Below are positions 9,294 through 18,265 of a stretch of 64,000 nucleotides of DNA, one piece after another (position 1 is the first letter of the stretch; each line of letters opens with the position of its first letter). The translations under genes were made by a program, and so were the position numbers. Under the pieces are notes generated by a model, which searched no databases, was not told the origin of the DNA, and saw only the letters and a program-made list of their open reading frames with translations. This stretch comes from Ideonella livida (GTDB lineage Bacteria; Pseudomonadota; Gammaproteobacteria; Burkholderiales; Burkholderiaceae_C), in the NCBI RefSeq assembly GCF_010499455.1, contig NZ_JAAGOH010000012.1:1-64000 (forward strand), written 5' to 3'.

Positions 9294-10592
9294 ATGTCCG
9301 CCACCCCCACCGCGACGGCTCCCGTCACCCTGCATCCCCGTGCCGGCGGCGCCGCCGACACCCTGGCCCTCCTGCTGGAGCGGCGCCTGCCCGGCCACAG
9401 CCTGGAGGCCCCGTTCTACATGAGCGAGGAGATCTTCCGCGCCGACTTGGCGCACATCTTCCGGCGGCACTGGATCTTCGTGGCCGTGGCCCCGCAGGTG
9501 CCCGAGCCCGGTGACTTCATCACCGTGGACGTGGGCGGCGACTCCGTGCTGATCGTGCGGGACGACGACATGGCCCTGCGCGCCTTCCACAACGTCTGCC
9601 GCCACCGTGGCTCCAAGCTGTGCGATGCGCACCAGGGCAGCCTGGGCAACATCGTCTGCCCCTACCACCAGTGGACTTATGACCTGGAAGGCAAGCTGAT
9701 CCACGCCGACCACATGGGCGAGACCTTCCTGCGCGAGCAGCACCACCTGCACAAGGTGCACCTGCGGGAGCTGGAAGGCCTGATCTTCATCTGCCTGGCC
9801 GACGCGCCGCCGACCGACTTTGAAGAGGTGGCCGCCCGCATGCGCCCCTACCTGGCGCCGCACAAGCTGGCCGAGTGCAAGGTGGCCGCGCAGGTCGAGA
9901 TCCTGGAGCAGGGCAACTGGAAGCTGACCATGGAGAACAACCGGGAGTGCTACCACTGCGTGGGCAATCACCCGGAGCTGACCGTCTCGCTGTACGAGCA
10001 CGGCTTTGGCGCCCAGCCCGGCCCGCAGAACGCGGAAGGCATCGCCCGCTTTGAGCAGATCGTGGCCGACAGCTGCGCCCGCTGGGAAGCCATGGGCCTG
10101 CCCAGCGTCCGCATGGAAGAGCTGGACACCCGGGTGACGGGCTTTCGCACCCAGCGCCTGCCGCTGGACCGCGCCGGCGAGTCCCAGACCCTGGACACCC
10201 AGGTGGCCTGCAAAAAGTTGCTGGGCGACTTCACCGAGAAGTCGCTGGGCGGCCTGTCCTTCTGGACCCAGCCCAACTCCTGGCACCACTTCATGAGCGA
10301 CCACGTGGTGAGCTTCTCGGTCATCCCGCTGTCGGCCGGCCGCACCCTGGTGCGCACCACCTGGTGCGTGCACAAGGACGCGGTGGAGGGCGTGGACTAC
10401 ACGGTGGAGAACCTGACCGCGGTGTGGAACGCCACCAACGACCAGGACCGCCGCCTGGTGGAGCTGTCGCAAGCCGGCGTGGCCAGCCCCGCCTACCGCC
10501 CGGGCCCCTACTCGCCCTTCACCGAAGGGTTGGTGGAAGCCTTCTGCACCTGGTATGTGGACCGCATGCGCGCCGGCCTGAGCGCCGCCTGA
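9294..10592 (+). CDS. gbcA: Glycine betaine monooxygenase, Rieske oxygenase component
   Basis: 432 residues. The Rieske 2Fe-2S ligands are C102, H104, C122 and H125 (CRHRGS and CPYHQW). The mononuclear iron region is NNRECYHCVGNHPEL at about residues 208-222. It hydroxylates a methyl group of glycine betaine, releasing formaldehyde and dimethylglycine, using electrons from GbcB. A TTG nine codons upstream is in frame, but ATG at 9294 has AGAGGA upstream and matches the family. gbcB follows on the same strand after 65 bases. The tandem GbdR-like site upstream supports induction by betaine or dimethylglycine. Confidence 0.93.
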   Translation: MSATPTATAPVTLHPRAGGAADTLALLLERRLPGHSLEAPFYMSEEIFRADLAHIFRRHWIFVAVAPQVPEPGDFITVDVGGDSVLIVRDDDMALRAFHNVCRHRGSKLCDAHQGSLGNIVCPYHQWTYDLEGKLIHADHMGETFLREQHHLHKVHLRELEGLIFICLADAPPTDFEEVAARMRPYLAPHKLAECKVAAQVEILEQGNWKLTMENNRECYHCVGNHPELTVSLYEHGFGAQPGPQNAEGIARFEQIVADSCARWEAMGLPSVRMEELDTRVTGFRTQRLPLDRAGESQTLDTQVACKKLLGDFTEKSLGGLSFWTQPNSWHHFMSDHVVSFSVIPLSAGRTLVRTTWCVHKDAVEGVDYTVENLTAVWNATNDQDRRLVELSQAGVASPAYRPGPYSPFTEGLVEAFCTWYVDRMRAGLSAA

Positions 10593-10657
10593 GCGCCGCA
10601 TGCGCCCCACCTGAGCCACGGCCGTCCGCCCTGCCCGCCTCACCGTCCGCCCCTCCC

Positions 10658-11824
10658 ATGAGCAGCCCCCACCACCCCGACCTGGCAGACGCCCCTGCCC
10701 CGGCCTGGCGTCCTGACGACGAAGGCTTTCTGTGCGTTCAGGTGATCGACGAGACCCCTGACGTGCGCACCTTCGTCCTGCGGCTGGAAGGGGCGGCGCG
10801 CAGCTTCCACTACCGGCCCGGGCAGTTCGTCACCCTGGCCCTGGAGATCGACGGCGAGCGCGTGAACCGCTGCTACACGCTCAGCTCCAGCCCCACCCGC
10901 CCGGACACCCTGGCCATCACGGTCAAGCGGGTGCCCGGCGGGCGGGTCTCCAACTGGCTGCACGACCACCTGCGGCCGGGCACGCGGCTGGACCTGACCG
11001 GGCCGGCGGGCGCCTTCTGCTTCCCGCCCGGCCCGGTCAGCGCCCCCGCACGCGGCCAGCTCTACCTCTCGGGCGGCAGCGGCATCACGCCGCTGATGTC
11101 CATGTCCCGCGCCTGGGCCGACCTGGGCCTGGACGCCGACGTGCACTTTGTGCACGCCGCGCGCACGCCGCAGGACGTGGTCTTTGCCGAGGAGCTGACC
11201 CTGCTGGCACGGCGCCTGCCGCGCTGGCGTGCCACCGTGGTGTGTGAACAACGTGGGGCCACCCCGGGCTACAGCGGCCTGACGGGGCGCCTGTCACTGG
11301 CCACGCTGCGCGCCCAGGTGCCCGACCTGCTGACACGCGAGGTGTGGTGCTGCGGGCCAGCCCCCTTCATGGCCGCGGTGCGCGCCATGCTGGGCGAGGC
11401 GGGCTTTGACATGGCCCGCTACCACGAGGAGAGCTTCAGCTTTGAGGCGTCGGCCGACCCGGTCGCGCCTGCCGCCTCCCCCGACGCCGCCTCCCCCGAC
11501 GCCGCCTCCCCCGACGCCGCCAATACGCCCCCCGCCGGTGCGGGCGCCGCGGGGGCCGCCGCCCCGGCGTTTGCCGTGCGCCTGGCCAAGGGCGGCGGCT
11601 TTGACTGCGCCCCGGACGAGACCTTGCTGCAGGCCTCGCGCCGGGCCGGCCTGCGCTGGCCCTTCAGCTGCGCCAGCGGGGTGTGCGGCTCCTGCCGCAC
11701 CCGCCGCCTGGCCGGCGAGGTGCTCATGCAGCAGGGCGGCGGCCTGCGCCCGCGTGAAGTGGCCCAAGGCTGGATCCTGCCCTGCTGCAGCCGGCCACTG
11801 AGCGACGTGGCGCTGGACCGCTAG
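10658..11824 (+). CDS. gbcB: Glycine betaine monooxygenase, reductase component
   Basis: 388 residues, ferredoxin-NADP reductase type. An FAD domain (RCYTLSSSP at about residue 70) is followed by the NAD(P) domain (LSGGSGITPLMSM) and a C-terminal plant-type 2Fe-2S ferredoxin with CASGVCGSC and a distal cysteine pair. It passes electrons from NAD(P)H to the Rieske centre of GbcA. The linker between reductase and ferredoxin is expanded by three exact 15-base repeats encoding AASPD units (11471-11515), giving an Ala/Pro/Asp hinge. Start MSSPHHP was chosen; the longer frame reads back into gbcA. Confidence 0.92.
   Translation: MSSPHHPDLADAPAPAWRPDDEGFLCVQVIDETPDVRTFVLRLEGAARSFHYRPGQFVTLALEIDGERVNRCYTLSSSPTRPDTLAITVKRVPGGRVSNWLHDHLRPGTRLDLTGPAGAFCFPPGPVSAPARGQLYLSGGSGITPLMSMSRAWADLGLDADVHFVHAARTPQDVVFAEELTLLARRLPRWRATVVCEQRGATPGYSGLTGRLSLATLRAQVPDLLTREVWCCGPAPFMAAVRAMLGEAGFDMARYHEESFSFEASADPVAPAASPDAASPDAASPDAANTPPAGAGAAGAAAPAFAVRLAKGGGFDCAPDETLLQASRRAGLRWPFSCASGVCGSCRTRRLAGEVLMQQGGGLRPREVAQGWILPCCSRPLSDVALDR
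11471..11515 (+). repeat. Three tandem 15-base repeats in gbcB linker
   Basis: The unit GCCGCCTCCCCCGAC is repeated three times exactly, encoding AASPD repeats. It lies in the hinge between the reductase and ferredoxin domains and is a likely slippage site. Fifteen-base units keep the frame when copy number changes. Confidence 0.9.
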
Positions 11825-11882
11825 CCTGCACCGCCGCCCCATGACCCCCCCTCCTTCCCCCTTGACTGCCCGGGAGCCGCGC

Positions 11883-12932
11883 ATGTCCCAACCCAAGATC
11901 CAGATCCGGGACCTCACCAAGGTCTTCGGCACCAAGACCGACGCCGCCCTGGCCTTGCTGCGGCAGGGCCTGGGCAAGGACGAGATCTTTCAGCGCACCG
12001 GCCAGGTGGTCGGCGTCAACAAGGTCAGTTTCGACGTCCAGGCCGGCGACATCTACGTGCTGATGGGCCTCTCAGGCTCCGGCAAGTCCACCCTGATCCG
12101 GCTCATCAACCGCCTGGTGGAACCCACCGCCGGCTCCATCGTGGTCGATGGCGACGAGGTGGCGCGCATGTCGCTGCCCGAGCTGATGCTGTGGCGGCGC
12201 AAGCGCATTGCCATGGTGTTCCAGAGCTTCGCGCTCATGCCGCACCGCACGGTGCAGGACAACGTGGCCTTCGGCCTGGAAGTGGCCGGCGAGAGCCCCA
12301 AGCGCTACCGCGACAAGGTGATGCAGGCCCTGGAGCAGGTGGGCCTGAAGGCCTACGCCCAGAAGTACCCGCGCCAGCTCTCCGGCGGCATGCAGCAGCG
12401 CGTGGGCCTGGCCCGCGCCCTGGCGGTGGACCCCGACATCCTGCTGATGGACGAGGCCTTCTCGGCACTGGACCCGCTCAAGCGCACCGAGATGCAGGAC
12501 CTGATGCTGGCCCTGCAGCGCGAGCACCGCCGCACCATCGTCTTCGTCTCCCACGACCTGGAGGAAGCGCTCAAGATCGGCTCGCGCATCGCCATCATGG
12601 AGGGCGGCAACCTGGTGCAGGAGGGCTCGCCGCACGAGATCGTCACCAGCCCGGCCAACGACTACGTGCGCCGCTTCTTCAAGGGCGTGGACACCTCGCG
12701 CTACCTGACGGCCGCCGACCTGGTGGACCGCGACCCCGTGCCCGCCCCCGCGCCCGACCGCCCCGCCCCGGCCAGCCGGCTGCGCGCCACCACCACCTTG
12801 CCCGAGACCCTGCAGACCGTGCTGGGCCTGGACCAACCCGTGAGCGTCTTTGACGACGCCGAACGCCTTGTGGGCCGCATCACGGCCCGCAGCCTGCTTC
12901 TCAAGATCGCGAGCACCCGCCATGCCAGCTGA
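11883..12932 (+). CDS. cbcV: Choline/betaine ABC transporter ATP-binding protein
   Basis: 349 residues of the ProV/OpuAA family. The N-terminal extension typical of quaternary-amine ATPases (residues 1-40) precedes Walker [10 protein letters not shown]. The Q-loop region is followed by the signature [16 protein letters not shown] and Walker [14 protein letters not shown] short C-terminal regulatory segment resembles a truncated CBS module. It energises uptake of glycine betaine or related quaternary amines. The 3' end overlaps the permease start by 11 bases. The Cbc name rests on its position between gbcAB and gbdR; a ProV osmoprotectant role is the alternative. Confidence 0.88.
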   Translation: MSQPKIQIRDLTKVFGTKTDAALALLRQGLGKDEIFQRTGQVVGVNKVSFDVQAGDIYVLMGLSGSGKSTLIRLINRLVEPTAGSIVVDGDEVARMSLPELMLWRRKRIAMVFQSFALMPHRTVQDNVAFGLEVAGESPKRYRDKVMQALEQVGLKAYAQKYPRQLSGGMQQRVGLARALAVDPDILLMDEAFSALDPLKRTEMQDLMLALQREHRRTIVFVSHDLEEALKIGSRIAIMEGGNLVQEGSPHEIVTSPANDYVRRFFKGVDTSRYLTAADLVDRDPVPAPAPDRPAPASRLRATTTLPETLQTVLGLDQPVSVFDDAERLVGRITARSLLLKIASTRHAS

Positions 12933-13794
12933 CCTCCTCCAGGACCTCATGACCCAGGGCCGCGGCCTGCTGCCCCTGGGCGAACTGGTCAACGACGCCG
13001 TCAAGCTCATGCTGGAGCAAGGCGGCGGCCTGTTCGACATGGTGGGCGCGCTGGTCGAGCGCTTCTCCAGCCTGATCGAGCGGGCGCTGCTGGCCATCCC
13101 CTCGTGGCTGGTGATGCTGGGCGTCACGGCCCTGGGCGTGTGGCGTCTGCACTGGCGCTTCGGCCTGTTTGCCCTGGCCAGCCTGCTCATCATCCGCATC
13201 ACCGGCTTTTGGGACCAGACGGCGGTGACGCTGGCCCTGGTGTTCTCGGCCACGCTCATCAGCATCGCCGCCGGCGTGCCGCTGGGCATCCTCAGCGCCC
13301 GCAGCGACCGCTTCAACGCCCTGCTGCGGCCGGTGCTGGACTTCATGCAGACCATGCCCGCCTTCGTCTACCTGATCCCGGCGGCCATGCTCTTCGGCCT
13401 GGGCCGGGTGCCGGGCATCCTGGCAACGGTGGTGTTTGCCATGCCGCCGGTGGTGCGCCTGACGGCGCTGGGCATCCGCCAGGTCAGCAGCGAGCAGATC
13501 GAGGCGGGCCAGGCCTTTGGCTGCACCTCGATGCAGCTGCTGTGGAAGGTGCAATTGCCCATCGCCCTGCCCACCCTCATGGCCGGGGTCAACCAGACCA
13601 TCATGATGGCGCTGTCCATGGTCATCATCGCCTCCATGGTGGGCGCCGGCGGGCTGGGCAACGAGGTGCTCTCCAGCATCCAGCGCCTGGACATCGGGCT
13701 GGGCTTCGAGAGCGGCCTGTCGGTGGTGCTGCTGGCCATCATCCTGGACCGGCTGACCGAGAGCTTTGGCGTGAGGCGCCAGGAGCGCAGCTGA
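12922..13794 (+). CDS. cbcW: Choline/betaine ABC transporter permease
   Basis: 290 residues, ProW/OpuAB-type permease. After an amphipathic N-terminal region there are about six membrane helices and the EAA-like cytoplasmic loop (EAGQAFGCTSMQLLWKVQLP). Conserved [22 protein letters not shown] and [18 protein letters not shown] segments are present. It forms the inner-membrane channel with CbcV. It is closely similar to the permease at 34681-35538, so the window carries two paralogous systems. Start MPADLLQ overlaps the end of cbcV. Confidence 0.9.
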   Translation: MPADLLQDLMTQGRGLLPLGELVNDAVKLMLEQGGGLFDMVGALVERFSSLIERALLAIPSWLVMLGVTALGVWRLHWRFGLFALASLLIIRITGFWDQTAVTLALVFSATLISIAAGVPLGILSARSDRFNALLRPVLDFMQTMPAFVYLIPAAMLFGLGRVPGILATVVFAMPPVVRLTALGIRQVSSEQIEAGQAFGCTSMQLLWKVQLPIALPTLMAGVNQTIMMALSMVIIASMVGAGGLGNEVLSSIQRLDIGLGFESGLSVVLLAIILDRLTESFGVRRQERS

Positions 13795-13989
13795 AAGCCC
13801 TCTGATTCCCACCCTGCCCCCTGCCCCACCCGAGGCCCGCCGCGTGCGGGCCTTTGCCGTGTCTGCCACCACCATGCCCGCCCACCCGCTGCGCCACCCC
13901 CGCCCCTTGTGCCGGCCGCCCGGCACACCCCGCCCGTGCCCAGCAAGCGCCCCTAGCACCCCCAGCGCCCGCTGCGGCGCCCCCACCGC

Positions 13990-14331
13990 ATGATCCGCCT
14001 GGGCCCGCTCGACCTCGTCGGCCTGGCCGGCGTGTGCGCCTATGTGGTGGCCCACTTCCTGGTGCAGGTGCGGCATGAGCCGCCCCTGAGCCGGCGCGTG
14101 GTGCTGCTCAACGTCATCGGCCCGCTGTGCGTGCTGGCCTCGCTGGCGGGGGCCTTCAACCTCTCGTCCTTCCTGAGCCAGTCGCTGTGGCTGCTGCTCA
14201 CCCTGGCGGGCTGGTGGCGCCAACGCCGCGCCCACGCCAAGCCCGGGCCAGGTGTCGCCGGCGGACACGTCGATGTCGTTCCCGCGAAACCATCGGGCGA
14301 CGCAGGAATTACCGTGGAGCCCGGCCCCTAA
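13990..14331 (+). CDS. Small membrane protein, CBU_0592-like
   Basis: 113 residues. The first about 80 form a compact membrane domain: helix one LDLVGLAGVCAYVVAHFLVQ, then LNVIGPLCVLASLAGAFNL and SSFLSQSLWLLLTLAGWW. This resembles the small CBU_0592 family of uncharacterised two-to-three-helix proteins. The last 30 residues look unlike the family and are read through a putative GbdR operator, so the functional protein may be only about 85 residues. It lies between the permease and the binding-protein gene. A role in the transporter is possible but unproven. Confidence 0.6.
   Translation: MIRLGPLDLVGLAGVCAYVVAHFLVQVRHEPPLSRRVVLLNVIGPLCVLASLAGAFNLSSFLSQSLWLLLTLAGWWRQRRAHAKPGPGVAGGHVDVVPAKPSGDAGITVEPGP
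14253..14294 (+). promoter_or_regulatory. Putative GbdR tandem operator upstream of binding-protein gene
   Basis: TGTCGC-N7-CACG at 14253 is followed 21 bases later by a second TGTCG. The site ends 59 bases before the start of the substrate-binding protein gene and overlaps the 3' end of the preceding small membrane-protein ORF. It indicates a separate promoter for the binding protein. Confidence 0.5.
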
Positions 14332-14353
14332 CCCGATTCCCTGGAGGATTTCC

Positions 14354-15247
14354 ATGACTGAGGACAAGGACTTGATGAATCGCCGCCACTTCCTGGCCGG
14401 TACCACCACCACCCTGGCGCTGGCCGGCACGCCGCTGTCGGTGCTGGCCCAGGCCAAGCCGATCCGCATCGGCTGGACCGCCTGGTCGGACGCCGAGGCG
14501 GTGACCAACATCGCCAAGCTCATCCTGGAGCAGCGCCTGGCCCAGAAGGTCGAGCTGGTGATGGCCGACGTGGCCCTGCAGTACGCCGGCCTGGAACGCG
14601 GCCAGATCGACCTGATGCTCATGGCCTGGCTGCCCGGCACCCACAAGAGCTACTGGGACAAGGTCAAGGGCTCGGTCGAAGACCTGGGCCCGCTCTACAC
14701 CGACGCCAAGCTGGGCTGGGCGGTGCCTGCCGACATCCCTGAAGCCACGCTCAAGAGCATCGAGGACCTCAAGAAGCCCGAGGTGATGGAGAAGCTGGGC
14801 AGCAAGATCCAGGGCATCGACGCCGGCGCCGGCTTGATGAAGCTCTCCGAGACCGCCATCAAGGCCTACGGCCTGGACTACAAGCTGCTGACCGCTTCGG
14901 ACGCGGCCATGATCTCCTCGCTGGATCGGGCCATCCAACGCAAGCAGTGGATGGTGGTGACCACCTGGTCGCCGCACTGGATGTTCTCGCAGTACAAGCT
15001 GCGCTTCCTGGAAGACCCCAAGCAGGTGCTGGGCGGCTCGGAATCCATCCACGCCCTGGCACGCAAGGGCTTCAGCGCCGACTTCCCCACCGCCGCGGCC
15101 TTCATCCGCAACCTCAAGATCTCGCTGTCCGACCTGGAAGGCGTGATGCTCAAGGCCCGCAGCAGCAACGCCGCCAAGGAGGCCGCCGCCTTCATCGGCA
15201 GCCACGGCGAGCTGGTCAACCGCTGGCTGGCCAACGTGCCCAAGTAA
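14354..15247 (+). CDS. cbcX: Choline/betaine ABC transporter substrate-binding protein
   Basis: 297 residues of the ProX/OpuAC family. The N-terminus NRRHFLAGTTTTLALAG with twin arginines followed by SVLAQA suggests Tat or Sec export. The mature part has aromatic residues expected of a quaternary-ammonium pocket, for example IGWTAWSD near the N-terminus and TTWSPHWMF at about residue 215. RBS GGAGGA precedes the ATG. In pseudomonads several such binding proteins (CbcX, CaiX, BetX) feed one CbcVW core. Which ligand this one prefers (choline, betaine or carnitine) cannot be told from the sequence. Confidence 0.85.
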   Translation: MTEDKDLMNRRHFLAGTTTTLALAGTPLSVLAQAKPIRIGWTAWSDAEAVTNIAKLILEQRLAQKVELVMADVALQYAGLERGQIDLMLMAWLPGTHKSYWDKVKGSVEDLGPLYTDAKLGWAVPADIPEATLKSIEDLKKPEVMEKLGSKIQGIDAGAGLMKLSETAIKAYGLDYKLLTASDAAMISSLDRAIQRKQWMVVTTWSPHWMFSQYKLRFLEDPKQVLGGSESIHALARKGFSADFPTAAAFIRNLKISLSDLEGVMLKARSSNAAKEAAAFIGSHGELVNRWLANVPK

Positions 15248-15419
15248 GGCGCTGCGGCGGCCCGCCAGCCGTCGCGTCTTGACCCCGCCCCACCCCTGGG
15301 CGGCGCTTCCTCCCCCTCAGGCAGTCTGCAGGGCCCCCCGTTTTGGGGCCGGCCCGGGCCGCCGCATGTGCTCTTGCACCACCTCGCGCTGCCTGTGCAG
15401 CCTTAGACAGGACCTCACC

Positions 15420-16385
15420 ATGCACCCCACCTCCCTCCTGCGCTGCGGCGCCTTGCCCCTGTGCGCCGCCCTGCTGGCCGCGCCCACGGCCTTTGCCGCC
15501 CCCAGCCTGACCATCTCGGGCATGCTCGACCTGGGCGTCTACAAGAATGAAGAATGGAAGCTGGGCACCATCCAGCGCAGCAACGTGGCCATCAGCGGCT
15601 CGGAAGACCTGGGCGGCGGCATGACCGCCACCTTCAAGCTCAGCCACCGCCTGAACCTGGAAGACGGCAGCCAAGAGTCGGCCAGCAAGCCCTTCTGGCA
15701 CGGTGAATCCACCGTGGGCCTGAAGGGCGCCTTCGGCTCGGTGCAGGCCGGCCGCCGCCTGGACGCCGTCAACAGCCAGGACTGGCAGTTCGACCCCTGG
15801 GGCAACTTCGACCGCGTGGCCTCGCCCGCCTGGGACACCTGGCATTACCTGTACCCGTCCGACCCCACCGGCAACAGTGGCTCGGCTGAGTACGGCCGCC
15901 TGAACAAGGGCCTGTTCTACGACTCGCCCAGCCTGGACGGCTTCACCGTGCACCTGAGCACCTCGCCCGAGAAGGCCACCGCCGACAAGGCGCGCCCGCT
16001 GGGCGTCTCGCTCAACCACAACACCGAGCGCACCGCCTTCATGCTGGCGCGCAGCCGCAACAGCGCCGACGCCACCGACACCTTCGCCGGCGCCCGCCTG
16101 AACCTGGCCCCGGTGGCGGTGATGGTGGCCTACAACGTCACCGAGTCTGGCGCCTCCAAGGCCAAGTCACTCACCACCGGCCTGGAATACAGCCTGGGCG
16201 CCACCACGCTCAAAGCCGGCTGGGGTGAAGTGAAGGTGGACGAGGTGCGCGCGGCCCGCGTGGTGGGCGCCGGCGTGTCCTACCCGCTCCACACCCGCAC
16301 CACGGTCTATGGCGACGCCTCGCGCAAGACCTTTGGCGCCACCAGCACCACCCTCTACGGCCTGGGCATCACCCACAGCTTCTGA
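15420..16385 (+). CDS. Gram-negative outer-membrane porin
   Basis: 321 residues of the betaproteobacterial trimeric porin family (Omp32/porin_4 type). It has a Sec signal peptide (cleavage after TAFAA), then SLTISGMLDLGVY as the first strand, alternating strands with Gly/aromatic patterns, and a C-terminal phenylalanine (GLGITHSF) needed for outer-membrane insertion. It probably admits small solutes such as betaine, given its position between the transporter genes and gbdR, but porin specificity is not readable. Start MHPTSLL begins the signal peptide. The gene converges with gbdR, with only 19 bases between the stops. Confidence 0.88.
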   Translation: MHPTSLLRCGALPLCAALLAAPTAFAAPSLTISGMLDLGVYKNEEWKLGTIQRSNVAISGSEDLGGGMTATFKLSHRLNLEDGSQESASKPFWHGESTVGLKGAFGSVQAGRRLDAVNSQDWQFDPWGNFDRVASPAWDTWHYLYPSDPTGNSGSAEYGRLNKGLFYDSPSLDGFTVHLSTSPEKATADKARPLGVSLNHNTERTAFMLARSRNSADATDTFAGARLNLAPVAVMVAYNVTESGASKAKSLTTGLEYSLGATTLKAGWGEVKVDEVRAARVVGAGVSYPLHTRTTVYGDASRKTFGATSTTLYGLGITHSF

Positions 16386-16404
16386 GCGGTGGCGACCGTC
16401 CGGC

Positions 16405-17505
16405 TCAGGCCGGCGGGGGCGCCACCGGCGCCCCCTTGAGCACCCCGCCGCCCAGGGCGTCCACCGGGGCCGCCACCTGGCCCCGGCGCAGCGCGCTGGC
16501 GGGGTAGCCGAACACCTCGCGAAAGCGGCGCGAGAAGCTCGCGCTGTCGGCAAAGCCGCACTCCAGCGCAATCTGCGAGAGCGACAAGCGGGTCTGCTGC
16601 GTCATCCAGTGCGCATGGCGCAGCCGCAGGCGCACCGAGAACTCATGCGGGCTCAGGCCGATGGCCTGACGGAAGCAGCGCTCCAGGTGCCGCAGGCTCA
16701 TGTTGACGCTGCGGGCGATGTCCTGCAGCGGCAGCGGGCTGCCGATGTTCTGCTCCATCAGCCAGATGGCCTGGCGCACACGCGGGTCGTCGGTGCGCTC
16801 GGCAAAGCTGGGCTGGGGCTGGGGCGTGCGCGCCGGCAGCGCCCCCTCCTCCAGCAGGATGCGCAGGGCCTTGGAGGCCGCGGCGCGGCCGCAGTGGCGC
16901 TCGATCAGCCAGGCCGCCAGGTGCACGACGCTGGTGCCCCCGGCGCAGGTCAGCCGGTCGCGGTCAACGATGAACATCTCATGGGACTCGGCCCGCAGCT
17001 GCGGAAAGTCCTGCGCGAAATCCTGGTGGTGGAACCAGCTCACGCACACCCGCCGCCCCTGCAGCAGGCCCGCACGGGCCAGCACAAAGGAGCCGGTGCA
17101 CAGGCCCACCAGCGGCACCTGGGCGGCGGCCGCCCGGCACAGGAAGGCCAGCACCTCGGGCGACGGCCGGCGCACGCCCTGCAGCAGGCCGCCCACCACC
17201 ACCACATAGTCCAGCGCCGCCGGGTCGCCAAAGCGCGCGGTGGGCATCAGCTCCACCCCGTTGCTGGCGGTGACCGGGCGCAGCTCCTCGGCCAGCACGC
17301 TCCAGCGGCAATGCACCTGGCGGCTGCGGTCGCCCTCGTCGGCGGCCAGGCGCAGCGCGTCCACAAAGCCCGAGAAGGCCACCATGGTGAAGCCGGGCAT
17401 GAGCACAAAGCCCACACTCAGCGGCGGTGCCCCCCCGGCAGACGCCTGGAGGCAGGGGGATGACGGCACCGGCAAAGCCGGTGCGCGGGCAAGGGTCAGG
17501 GACAT
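16405..17505 (-). CDS. gbdR: AraC-family regulator GbdR (GATase1-like)
   Basis: 366 residues. The N-terminal DJ-1/PfpI-like domain begins at LSVGFVLMPGFTMVAFSG and carries the nucleophile-elbow-like LVGLCTGSFVLA (about residues 145-156). The C-terminal AraC double helix-turn-helix spans about residues 240-345 (DIARSVNMSLRHLERCFRQ and ALECGFADSASFSRRFRE). This architecture and the location amid gbc, dgc and sox genes fit GbdR, the activator responding to glycine betaine and dimethylglycine. It probably binds the tandem TGWCGC-N7-CAAG motif at five promoters here. No such motif precedes gbdR itself. Confidence 0.88.
   Translation of the reverse strand: MSLTLARAPALPVPSSPCLQASAGGAPPLSVGFVLMPGFTMVAFSGFVDALRLAADEGDRSRQVHCRWSVLAEELRPVTASNGVELMPTARFGDPAALDYVVVVGGLLQGVRRPSPEVLAFLCRAAAAQVPLVGLCTGSFVLARAGLLQGRRVCVSWFHHQDFAQDFPQLRAESHEMFIVDRDRLTCAGGTSVVHLAAWLIERHCGRAAASKALRILLEEGALPARTPQPQPSFAERTDDPRVRQAIWLMEQNIGSPLPLQDIARSVNMSLRHLERCFRQAIGLSPHEFSVRLRLRHAHWMTQQTRLSLSQIALECGFADSASFSRRFREVFGYPASALRRGQVAAPVDALGGGVLKGAPVAPPPA
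16415..16435. terminator. GC-rich hairpin at convergent porin/gbdR ends
   Basis: GGGGGCGCC and GGCGCCCCC form a perfect 9-base stem with a three-base loop, just inside the 3' end of gbdR and 30 bases after the porin stop. There is no clear T-run, so terminator function is tentative. Confidence 0.35.
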
Positions 17506-17642
17506 GGGCCGGCCACAGGACGCAGGCCGCGACGGGCCCGGAAGACCCCACTGTCCCCAGTCCCGGCCCGGGAGGCTTGTCCGTTTGCGACGCGCCGCAA
17601 CGCGCGTTCGCCGTGGCGCCTTCGGCCCCCTGGGCCGCGGTC

Positions 17643-18170
17643 TCAGACCGCCAGCACCCGGGCGCTGTGGCCGGTGAGATTCAGGAAACGGTCCAGCCCC
17701 GCCCGGCCCAGGGCCACGGTGGCGGTGTTGCGCAGCGGGTGGGCCTGCAAGGCGTCGGCCTGGTGCACGCGCTCGTCCAGCACCAGCTCCACCGCCCGCG
17801 CCCGGTCATGCAGCAGGGCAAAGACGCTGACGGCACCCGGCGTCACGCCCAGGTGGCGCAGCAGGCGGTCGGCAGAGCCCATGCTGAGCTTGGCCACGCC
17901 CAGCTGCGCGGCCAGGCCGGGCAGGTCCAGGCGCACGTCATGCGGCACCACCACCAGGAAGTGGCGGACGCCCTTGCCGTCGCGCAGGAACACGTTCTTG
18001 GTCTTGATGCCGCCGATCTCGGGCGTGGCCGCCAGGGCCTCGGCGATGGTGAAGACGGCCTCATGCTCCACGAGGTCGTAGGCAATGCCGTGCTCGGCCA
18101 GCAGGCGCAGCAGGTCTTCGGAGGTGGGCGCGCTGGCCAGCGCGCCGGCGGTGTCTTGGGGGGTTTGCAT
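17643..18170 (-). CDS. YbaK/ProX-type aminoacyl-tRNA deacylase
   Basis: 175 residues of the YbaK/EbsC (PrdX-like) family, free-standing editing domains that hydrolyse mischarged tRNAs such as Ala-tRNA-Pro. The catalytic-lysine strand is IGGIKTKNVFLRDGKG and the GVTPGAVSVFALLHD motif is the substrate loop. Start MQTPQDT was chosen as the likeliest; an ATG 11 codons upstream is in frame. It lies between gbdR and a PotD-like gene on the same strand and has no evident link with betaine metabolism. Confidence 0.82.
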   Translation of the reverse strand: MQTPQDTAGALASAPTSEDLLRLLAEHGIAYDLVEHEAVFTIAEALAATPEIGGIKTKNVFLRDGKGVRHFLVVVPHDVRLDLPGLAAQLGVAKLSMGSADRLLRHLGVTPGAVSVFALLHDRARAVELVLDERVHQADALQAHPLRNTATVALGRAGLDRFLNLTGHSARVLAV

Positions 18171-18265
18171 GCCCCTGACGATAGGCAGCGGCGCGGCCCG
18201 CACTTGGCCGCAGGCGCCAGGCTTCAGGCCGGACGCGACATAGACCGGCCGCCGGGCGGCGAGCT

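Noticed and set aside
15332-15350. GGCCCC/GGGGCC hairpin upstream of the porin gene as terminator or attenuator
   Set aside because: There is no T-run and such hairpins are common by chance at this GC content.
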